Shown here: positions 55,589 through 64,000 of the stretch, piece after piece
How positions within the stretch are numbered: position 1 is the first letter of the stretch
Layout: every line of letters begins with the position of its first letter
Origin: Dromaius novaehollandiae
Taxonomy: Eukaryota > Chordata > Aves > Casuariiformes > Dromaiidae
DNA: 64,000 nt
Reading direction: 5' to 3'
Assembly (NCBI RefSeq): GCF_036370855.1
Contig: NC_088100.1
Location: 32,810,563 to 32,874,562 of the forward strand
Notes under the pieces: model-generated
What the model saw: only the letters and a program-made list of their open reading frames with translations
The model's database searches: none
Told to the model about the DNA's origin: nothing
Position numbers and translations under genes: made by a program

Positions 55589-58500
55589 CTGAAAAAGTGG
55601 ATGCAGGTATAAAATTGGCAGCATATGACTTAAGTATACATGTAGCTTTACTGACTATCCTGTTCTTAAGCTGTACAAAAATTCCCTTTTTACTACTCTC
55701 AGGAGATTCCCCAGAAAGTTGCACACTCAGAGGGACAGTTTTTCCTCTAACACAGAACCAGGCTGTATTCTTACACGTCATCAGCAATGACATTTCAGGC
55801 CAAATTCTCTCCAGTAACACTAGTGCAGATCTACAGCTATAAAAAGCTATAAAGTATAACTTGTTGGAGCACTGCAAACAAATTTGTTGGTGATGCATGT
55901 GAAGGAGTAGATGCTACTCACTACTTCAGAGTTATATTAGTGCTTTAAAAAGAAACATATCAAGAATTTACTTTCCACTCAGATCTGTTGGGGAATAATG
56001 CATAGAGTGGAATTGCTGAATGCTAAAGTATCTTTTTGCTTCTAAATCCTCAACAAAGGGATGAAATAATAAAGTAATTCGGTAAGCCTCTTCCAGTGAT
56101 ATATTTCTAATAAAGAGAATTCCAAGTTTCACAGACTTCCTAGGTATCAGTGTGTACTCAGCTGAAACTGTTGTTCTTCTTCCAAAGAGAATAAACTTTG
56201 GTAGCTTATATCTATGTATATACAGAAACATGCTGTAGCACTCAATGAAAATACATGTTTGTTTTCATTTGCTGGCCACTAGAGGACAGTTGTGCTGCAT
56301 TTATCAGCAAGAATCAGTTCAGGAACTCCTATTACATAACACTGCAATGACTTACCACAAAAGTAAAGGAGAAATAATTTTGATGTCCTAAATTATGAAT
56401 TGAGAGTTTCTGAAGACTGATGTGGCTGCCAGCAAGACAGTCTGGGTTTTGTAACTTTTTTAAAATTATTATTTCTTTTTTTTTAATATTTTGTAGACAA
56501 TTTTACTTGTCTTGCTGCAAAGAGATAAATGGGGTGAGGTGGTAGCTCTTAAGCAAAAGAAAAAGCTTTTAATTTTGTTTTCTGACTGTATAATTATGTA
56601 CAAAGTGAAAATTATTAAGTACAGTTATTTGGAAGTTTATTACTTAATGAACACCTTTCAGAGTTTCAAAACAGCTTAAAATATCAGTTCTGAATATCTT
56701 TTTACTCCACATCTCTTCTTTGTCTAATCTGTCCTCATCCATTTATATTTACCTGGAAGACCTCTTGGTCCAGGGTAACCTTTTGGTCCTCTGCCTGGAA
56801 ATCCTCTTTCTCCTCTTTCTCCTGGTTCACCTAAAGCAAAGTCAAAAAACATTAGTTACAACCTGCCACAGGTGTTATCTTCAGTAAGTTCTCTCTTAGA
56901 GGCAAGTAGCTGATTAGCAGAGAAGTCAGGTGCCTGTATATATTCTGAGCATTCTCTGACTGATATCCTGAGTTATGTCCTTGCAAGAAATTTGCTTGGT
57001 TTGGATTTTTTTTTCCCCTCTGAATTATACTCAGAAATAGACGTTGAAGAATAATTTAGGATTGGACAGTCCCATATAAAATATGTCATAGCCCGTATAA
57101 CAGAAAGCAACTAACATCACAAAACTGCTTAGGCTATTTTGGATCACAGCCTGAGGTAACTGGCAGGGAGCTTTTGTAGGGGTCTGTGAACTCAACTAAG
57201 AAATAAAGATTCTCAAGTGCTGGTTCTCAAGATAGTGCAGAGAAGAAAAGACAAGCCAGCTTGCACAGATTACAGTATTCTGTTTAAATCCACACAAGGT
57301 GTTCCTAAAAGTGAAGCAAAGGACTTTTGTTCTCCTTTGGCTGGTATTACAGAGACTTCTCTTCAGTGGGTGCCCAGCTTTTCTTCAAACTCATTTTTAT
57401 GTTTCTCCAAACAAGAAACATCTTGGTAAGAGGAAGCTGTTTTTGTTGTTGTAGTTGTAAAGTTCAGATTCTGTTCATTGTACACATATTCCCTGAAAGC
57501 CCATATATTTACTACTTGCGAATACACTATGTAAATTCTTGGGAGTTTTTTGCTGCAACTAGAAACTCACAAGTATATGCCTAACAACATTTGAACTTCC
57601 ATACTTTCCTGTACTGCATTAATAGCTACAAGCAGTGAGGAGAGTTTGAATAGACTGTCAGCTTGCTAAGAAATGGTATGGCAGAAACTGAGGAAGCCAT
57701 TTGAAGAGATACAGAAGACAGTACAAAACTCTGAGTTTGGATTGAAGATGCTTACAGGGCACTAGAGGAGGAATCTTATCTCTATACTTCAGAGTAAAAT
57801 CTAACTGTCTAGTCAACATGGAGACTAGACTAATCCTGTCTAGTCTGTCTCCACCAGAGCTGCTGGAAGCACTGATGTCAGGTTACCCATATAGACTTTT
57901 ACAGCTTCCAGCTACTGAACAGTATTTACTGTTGGTAGCAAACACTCACACATTTTCTACTCCAAACTCTTCCAGCTTCTAATTTCTACTTTTTCTACTC
58001 TGACTTTCTGACAATATCAGCCTGGATTTAGACTCACTTCCAGTTTATGCCGTCCTTTACTCCGCAAGATTGTTCTCTAAAGTCACTTTAACTTTCCTTT
58101 GAGCCAAGTCTTTTTGGCCTTGCTGTTGCTATTGTTAATCACTGCTCCTGTTCATCTTCTTCTACGCATATCTCATTGCAACGTGTTCTTGTGTATCTAG
58201 CTGTTCTTCATCATATCCTTCTAAACCATTCACAACTTCTTTCTCCTTCTCCCTTTTATCACATGTGCTAGGTACCCTCTTACTAATCCTCCTATCTCAG
58301 AAAAATCCCCACATAGATGGGGAGAGTCAGTTCATCTCCCTGACCTCTGCGGAACTCTGGTAACTACCAAGAATTCAGAATGAAGCACTGAATTTTTTCA
58401 GGGCACCTGTCAATCTTAGTGTGCCTCATATACCACAAAACATGATATAGCTGTCAAGAACTTCATAAATAATGTAATCCAAGTCTTTAGTGGTGTCTTT

Positions 58501-61500
58501 CACTTTTTTGTCCACTCCAGCAATGAAATACTGTTTCCATCTGCCAATTCATTACTGCTTAAAACAGAAGCACCTGTGGAGTCTGTAAGGTGTAAATTCG
58601 ATGCTGGCTGAAACAACTCAGTTATCTTAGCCCAGTTATTTCAATTGCACTGAAGCCCCTACAGACAGCTCCTTGCCACATGCGTCTTACCCTGGCCTCA
58701 CACCCTGGCACTTCCATGCAACAGCCTGGCCCTGGGAGGTCCTGAACAGCCTCGCTGTTTATACATCAGATATCCATGATGACTGGGTGCTATATTGGTG
58801 TTCACAAGGCTGAGGAAAGAAGTGAAAACCTGTCCTAGGTGCCAGCCCTGTTCCTGGATAGCTTCCAAGAGTGTGTGGGAGCAGTCGCAAATATACAGAG
58901 AGAGGGGAATGTAAAATTAGCCAACTGCCCCAGATACTTCTACGCAAATTTGCATCTTAAAATACTATCATGGTATCTCTTGCACGTGACACCATGCACC
59001 ACTTCTTAGATAGCTGTAATGTCGAGGTTTACTGTAAGGTAACTTGGAGTTTGATCACAATTACAAAAGAAAACAAAGCATTTTAAGTTTTTATTTCTGG
59101 GGGGGGGGGGGGGGCATGTGCTCTATATAATTTTTTAAATATTAACACAGGATAGCCTGCTTTGCTGAATCATGTTCAATATGTCAGACCATTTTTGTAT
59201 CTCCATTTTTTGTTGCTTCTAAGGAGCATATCAATTGTACTATGTTAAATTAACATACCAACAGATCTGCAGCAACAATGCAGCTGAAGTTTGCTTTCTT
59301 TATATTCTAGAACTTCTCTCATTAAAGGTTTTCTGGTTTTACTTTCAAATAAAACAAGACAAAAGCAAATGCTCTAATCTGGCTACAGGCCACCCTTGTG
59401 CAGAAATACAATTTTTAAGTAAAACCTTCCTTCAAGAAAAGTAAACAAAACCATTGCTGAATAGAAATGGCAATACACAGTGCTTATGAGACTGCAGAAA
59501 AATCTACCGTGTAATCCTTTGGAAGCATATAAACACTCTCACTCAGAAACAAGAGATTAATTTAGATCTAAGGGGTTTTTGTAATGTGTAAGGTAAGTCA
59601 ATTTCTTAGTATGGATTTGTTCTTTCCAAAGAATCAGCAGATTATGATCCGTGGTGCAATGATGCTAAATGTAAGAATGGCTTGAGTTCTATACCCAAAT
59701 GAGAGGCAAACTGTTATCAGTCGCTTGCAATGTAAGAGAGTGGCTAGATTTAGAAAGACAGACTAGAGCTTAGTGAAAGAATCTGACTGGTTTTGTTATC
59801 TTTGGGGATTGTCAGTCTAGCAGAAGGGAGGTTCACAACTGAACTGGGAGGCAGAAGAGAGAATCACCACTGGAACTTTTCAGCAGTGTAACCACAAACC
59901 TCAAAAGTCCATGAGAGGGAGAGTTAATATTAGGAAACTGATTCAGCTGCTTACTACTGAATCAAGACAGATGCCTGTCCTTTCTTATATTGTGTAAGTG
60001 ATTAATGACAAAGAATAAAATTATAAACAAGTCTTGCTGAGGCTAAGCCAGTGTATCCTTCAATCACTGAGGCAAAGGATACAGGAAACAGCTTAAGTAC
60101 CTAATTTAGGATCGTTTTGGGCTTCACACCTGTGAGCCATACAAAAAAGAAAAATCTCAACCACCAAACCTTTTCAGGGTTCAAGTGACTAAAAATGAGT
60201 AGTTGAAATCCCTAGCTCACAGGATTTAAAGGCTTATCTCTCTGTGCCTCTCTGCTTCAGACAACCAGTGCTGCAAACACAAACTGTGAATTGTATAGCT
60301 TGGTCAGAAAAACTGTGTGATTTTTAAACCGGAAACTTAAATATAGATTCCCTCTGGCATAGAAAGGAGTTGTTGTAAAATGTGGAAAACTTTGGTCAAC
60401 TTTGGTTTCAGTACAGCTAGTATGTGAGACTGCTGAATTTCATTTAAATATGACGTGATTCCACATTACAAGGAGAGCATTTACAGTCAACAGCTGTCAG
60501 CCAGTTACAGAAATTCTTACCTTTTGGACCTTTACGACCGATTTCACCAGGGGGCCCTTTAAGGCCAGGCAAGCCACGGGGTCCAAGCTGTCCAGGGAAG
60601 CCATTTTCCCCAGGAGGCCCAGGAGCCCCTGGTGGTCCAGGTAGGCCTGGGAGACCTGGAGCACCAAATTCTGGCCTCCTAAGACTGGCTGCCAGCTGAG
60701 CTAGTTGTTCTGCAATAAACAGCAAGACAGAATTAAGTAGTAAGTGCAAATGAATGGAGAGATTCCCAAGTATCAGAGGTCATTAAAGAAAAATGTATAT
60801 CTGATGTGGAGCAAATACTCTGCTATGGAAACTGACAGGTTACAATACAACACTTTCCTTATGTAAAATGCTAGTTAGAAAGCGGATTACACAGAAGATA
60901 TTTTCATAGTCTGTACTGTCAGTGACAAATTGAATAGGCACGCTATCAAGTTTTTCACTCTAAACTCTATGTCTTCATGACGTTTGGAGGTTGAAATGAT
61001 TTAAATGTATACGGTTTATTTAGAAATGTCCTTATAATTTTGAATTTTGTTTAGTTTTCATATAGTAAGAAAATGGCTTCATGCAAATTGGTGACTCTTA
61101 AAAGAGTAAATATATTTCTTTGTTACTGCTGGATAATACATATTAAGATCAGGCCTTGCAGAAAAGAACAACTAAGAAACATGAGGCCAGTAATCTATGC
61201 TCATCTGCCTAATAACTCAAGGGCCCTTATTTTCAGAGGAAGAATCCCTTACATGTGTGCTTGTGAACTCAAGTTCGGTAAGTAACTGGACATTTTACAT
61301 CAATTGTTTTTAATTAAAGTAAATCAGCAGAAGCTTTACTGTTCATTAGGCTTGTCATTCCTTGGAATAGAGGGTCCTTCTTCCCAGCATGCCTTAGAAA
61401 TAACTTTCTCCAGAGCCACACACAGTTTCATATGACATTTACTAAAAGGTCTGTGTGACCTGGAAAGAACTGATATTTTAAGTTGTGTCCTCAGCTAAGA

Positions 61501-63322
61501 AATACTAAGACAAGGAGGAGCACAGAATCGCAAATAAGACAAGCAGAAGCTGTGCTGGCAGACAGCTGAGGGATCCTAGCAACAGCCAAGCAAATCTGTG
61601 CCCAGAGTCTGCTAAGGAGTTGAACTTCAGCTAAGGCTGTCTTCCAGCTGACCAGCTTAAGGGTACTGGCTTGGATTTTTTTTTTTTTAGTATGAATACA
61701 TGAACAACTCTAGGGCTCTCTAGAGGGATGCAGTGAAGACAGTCTACATTTCTCCCATATCCTTATATTCACTGCTAATTCTGATGCTGGTGAGTAAACT
61801 CAAGTACCATATCTGATTTCTCTGCAATCCTCCTCAATATTACTGTGCTTTTCAAGAGACCACTTTAAAAGATTGTTTTAATGGGTCATTTTTTTTCTGT
61901 TGACAGATGAAAATCTTCTGCCAGAACAGCCCAGTCTGAAGTTAAAAAATCAAATACCATGTTGGGCAGTATCAGGAACAGTGACATGTACTGAAAATTT
62001 TTAAATTAAATCATGAGCAGCAAGTTTATTCTGCTAAACTCTTAACATTACAAAGGCATAATATCCCAAAGGGCATCTACAATAGCAAGTATTGAAAAAT
62101 CTCTTTTGCACTTACAGGACAGCATAAATTTGTAAACTCAGTAAATCCCATGCACTCAACTGTAATAGAAAAGCTTGGCATTTCTGTGACCAAATACAAT
62201 TAGGGTTTTGAACATCTGCCTGTTGTTTTCATTTTATGTTATTATCTACAGAGAGTATTATCTACATTTTGCACATTATTTTTTTGCTGTAATCTAATAG
62301 TGAATGAGTACAAATGGCAAAACAAGCTTTTGATGAAGCTATACAGTTTTATGTATTTAAACATAGCAAATGTTTGGGATATAAAATTTATGCACTCCTT
62401 AAAAGCACTCCAGGCTATAGCCTGGTTATTGTATTAATAGTGTGGAATCAACAGGTGGTTCAATGAGTTGCAAAGGGTATATAAGTAGGAAACTAATTTC
62501 TCAGATAGGTAGTATTTACACTAGCCTGTGGAAGGACCATCTACCAGGTCCCCCTGCTGAGGGCATGATATTCATTCTGGATAAGAGTGGGAAAATGTTG
62601 GTCACTTCCACAGCATTAGAGTACTCTGATTTAAGTGCACAAGAAAATTTAAATACTTCTTAGCTTATTTACCTTGCATGACTCTCATGCAAACCTGCTT
62701 AATGTGCTGATCAGTTGGTCCTTTTCCCTAGGATTAAAAAATAATAATAATTTTAAAAAACAATATTACTGTAAATGCTGGTCAAAGAAAGCTGTTCAAG
62801 TCCATGCAAACACAGCTATTGCAACTGAAGTCAATTTGACTAGCAAGGTAGATAGTATGTGTGTGTGAAACACCCACATATCAAACATGGTACGTACACC
62901 CTACAGTAGTGCAGGTGGCATAAGAAAATAAAACCGAACTGAACTGAAAGCGGAGGACCAAAAGTCCTACCTATCTACAATCCGAAGATTTTGCTGGTGT
63001 AGAGATGTGCCTGGTGCAAGGTACCATGTATTTCAAACTCTACTGTGTCATTTGCGTTTCACATGCATGCACGCGTGTGCATGTGTGTGTGTGTGGCTCA
63101 TGTTCCTACAAAAGGAATGGTGCAAGTGACAGCTAAGAGTTCAGAAGATACCTATTACATGAAAACAGTACTTACAGCTGGACCTTGGCTGCCAGGCAGA
63201 CCTGGAGCACCTTGTTCACCCTGCAAGCCTCGCGGTCCAGGTGAACCTCGTGGTCCTTCCATGCCAGGCAGTCCCCGACTCCCCTCAGGCCCCCGGGAAC
63301 CAGGCTCTCCAGGATTACCAAC
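55404..63322 (-). CDS. COL9A1: Collagen alpha-1(IX) chain, 3' part (5 exons, spliced)
   Basis: Span of the last five coding exons, read right to left; the gene continues beyond the window. They sum to 654 bp (217 codons plus stop), with GT-AG junctions and an open frame throughout. Order: end of COL2 (16 triplets), NC2 with [15 protein letters not shown] and [16 protein letters not shown]1 with two imperfections (GR-GPK and an SY insertion), NC1 with [37 protein letters not shown] and CEPASC-MQAGQR are what I recall as COL9A1-specific. Type IX collagen is a FACIT heterotrimer (alpha1, alpha2, alpha3) that decorates type II collagen fibrils in cartilage and vitreous. The NC2 and NC1 cysteines form interchain disulfides. 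Convergence with COL19A1 supports the assignment. Confidence 0.95.
55589..56752 (-). other. COL9A1 intron before the terminal exon
   Basis: 1.16 kb; no repeats or genes recognised. The open frame that extends the terminal exon upstream through the splice acceptor to about 55898 is intronic read-through. Confidence 0.7.
56753..56830 (-). CDS. COL9A1: COL9A1 penultimate exon (78 bp, COL1 with imperfection)
   Basis: Minus strand, phase 1 in and out; reads (G)[19 protein letters not shown] then GPRGLP. GR-GPK lacks one residue of a triplet, the conserved first COL1 imperfection. The minus-strand acceptor is gctttag and the donor gtaaat. Same size, phases and break position as COL19A1 exon 45563-45640. 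Confidence 0.95.
56831..60520 (-). other. COL9A1 intron between the 189-bp and 78-bp exons
   Basis: 3.7 kb. It contains a G16 run at 59099-59114 and a perfect 9-bp inverted repeat at 57822-57846. No additional exon is needed: the flanking exons join in frame as GPKG-EPG. No gene recognised. Confidence 0.65.
59099..59114. repeat. G16 homopolymer run
   Basis: Sixteen consecutive G on the + strand (C16 in COL9A1 pre-mRNA). The exact length may be uncertain because such runs are error-prone in sequencing. Confidence 0.85.
60521..60709 (-). CDS. COL9A1: COL9A1 exon (189 bp, NC2 end and start of COL1)
   Basis: Minus strand, phase 1 in (g + aa, completing Glu) and phase 1 out. It reads (E)[14 protein letters not shown], finishing NC2, then 16 perfect triplets starting [18 protein letters not shown] and ending GRKGPK plus the first base of the next Gly codon. 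The minus-strand acceptor is tttattgcag and the donor gtaaga. [13 protein letters not shown] is a short amphipathic segment likely to contribute to chain association at the NC2 hinge. Confidence 0.95.
60710..62672 (-). other. COL9A1 intron between the NC2 and COL1 exons
   Basis: 2.0 kb, AT-rich. Nothing recognised except short homopolymers (T11 near 61678-61688). Confidence 0.6.
62673..62727 (-). CDS. COL9A1: COL9A1 exon (55 bp, NC2)
   Basis: Minus strand, phase 0 in, phase 1 out. Reads [18 protein letters not shown] plus the first base of the next Glu codon. The minus-strand acceptor is aatcctag and the donor gtaaat. [13 protein letters not shown] is the COL9A1 NC2 signature as I recall it, and its cysteine is positioned for an interchain disulfide. 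It corresponds to COL19A1 exon 34767-34833. Confidence 0.94.
63075..63095. repeat. (TG)n microsatellite
   Basis: gtgtgcatgtgtgtgtgtgt in the short COL9A1 intron (62728-63175). Likely length-polymorphic. Confidence 0.8.
63176..63322 (-). CDS. COL9A1: COL9A1 exon (147 bp, end of COL2)
   Basis: Minus strand, 49 codons, phase 0 at both ends. Reads V, then 16 perfect triplets from [18 protein letters not shown] to GLPGSQGPA. The minus-strand acceptor is cttactgtcag and the donor gtaagt. The leading Val must be the Y residue of a triplet whose Gly-X lies in the next upstream exon, beyond the window. This is the C-terminal end of the COL2 helix before NC2. Confidence 0.93.
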
Positions 63323-64000
63323 CTGACAGTAAGAGGGAGGAATTTCAAAAGACTGCACATCTGCAAAGCAAGCCATGTATTTCTGCTTTCATTGTAGTGC
63401 TCTGTGTGGTGCATGCATGTCTTTTCCTATTGCTTACTTTGAAAAGTGGACACCTTTTTCACATTCCATTGCTTACAGCATGATCCTTTTTTGTTAAATA
63501 AAGGCACTTTCATCTACAAAAGTATCAAAGCGAGAGAAGAAGGGGAATAAAATCCAGAAGATACTTATTGCAATGACTAGAATACCTATTCTTCTTCTGA
63601 CAATAGAGTTCATCTGTGCCCAGAGAAACTGCACAGGGAAATGGAAATTCAGGGTGTGAATTTCCGGACTCTGCAGTAATGAGCAGAATTTCTTTCAACT
63701 TCAGCAGGAGCAATATTCCATAATTTAAATTTATACTTTCCAATTCCTCTTTTGTAGTTTTGGGGCACAATGTGCAAAGACAAGTCAGTAGTCCTCTGAC
63801 TCCTTTGGCCAATGGTATTCTTTGGTAGCTGTCATGTGACAAAAGCACTGTAAGTGCAAAGAAATGTGATCATAAACAGTCCCAGGTTCCCACAGGAACA
63901 GCAAAGAGCTTTACTTCCCCGCTGCCCTGAGACTCCAAGGAAGAGCCTCTGCAGCAGTAAATGCTATGAATGAAGCAGCCAAGCTCAGAATGATCAGCTT
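63323..64000 (-). other. COL9A1 intron, running off the window
   Basis: 678 bases with no Gly-X-Y exon on the minus strand. The preceding COL9A1 exon lies to the right of the window. Confidence 0.7.

Noticed and set aside
55082..55612. 176-codon + strand frame over the COL9A1 3' end
   Set aside because: It is the antisense shadow of the COL9A1 terminal exon and its 3' UTR; its [13 protein letters not shown] composition reflects reversed collagen codons.
55589..55898. Upstream extension of the COL9A1 terminal exon frame (minus strand)
   Set aside because: The extension lies upstream of a clear acceptor (ccactttttcag), has no Gly-X-Y, and the spliced frame from the 78-bp exon joins exactly at 55588.

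Overview
The window is vertebrate nuclear DNA, most likely avian (at least sauropsid). It has short collagen-type exons in long AT-rich GT-AG introns, 3' ends of CR1 LINE retrotransposons (the dominant avian family), decayed older LINEs, and introns that are compact for this locus. I cannot name the species.

Layout. Positions 1-46015 (+) hold the 3' part of a collagen gene, the last 23 exons I can find. They encode 488 residues and the stop codon. The order of collagenous and non-collagenous segments and the C-terminus (CNPADC) identify COL19A1, the type XIX alpha-1 chain, a FACIT collagen. From 46016 to about 53.3 kb lies a probable very long COL19A1 3' UTR and/or intergenic DNA. It contains a GC-rich, CpG-dense, promoter-like island at about 47.74-48.12 kb that neither collagen gene explains. 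From 55404 to 63322 (-) lie the last five exons of a second FACIT gene, COL9A1 (type IX alpha-1 chain; 217 residues plus stop), which continues beyond the right edge. The two genes are convergent (tail to tail), the arrangement known for COL19A1/COL9A1 in other vertebrates.

Both proteins are extracellular-matrix chains built as Gly-X-Y triple-helical (COL) domains separated by non-collagenous (NC) hinges. Both end in the FACIT COL1/NC1 junction with two cysteines four residues apart (C-x4-C), which carry interchain disulfides. Their last four exons correspond one to one: an NC2 exon with phase 0 entry and phase 1 exit, a COL1 exon, a penultimate exon of exactly 78 bp in both genes with the same one-residue Gly-X-Y defect at the same codon, and a terminal exon. 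This is strong internal evidence that the neighbours are inverted duplicates.

The other DNA is intron and intergenic sequence: two CR1 3' fragments (24.9 and 35.6-36.2 kb), two older CR1/L3-type LINE fragments (3.3-4.0 and 16.15-16.7 kb), an L2-like fragment (20.4-20.9 kb), a decayed ~32-bp tandem repeat (14.96-15.17 kb), microsatellites and homopolymer runs. I found no RNA genes, CRISPR arrays or prokaryotic features, and no convincing additional protein-coding gene. One 128-codon antisense intronic reading frame with a signal-peptide-like start is listed as a low-confidence candidate. Comparisons to other species and to repeat consensus sequences are from memory.
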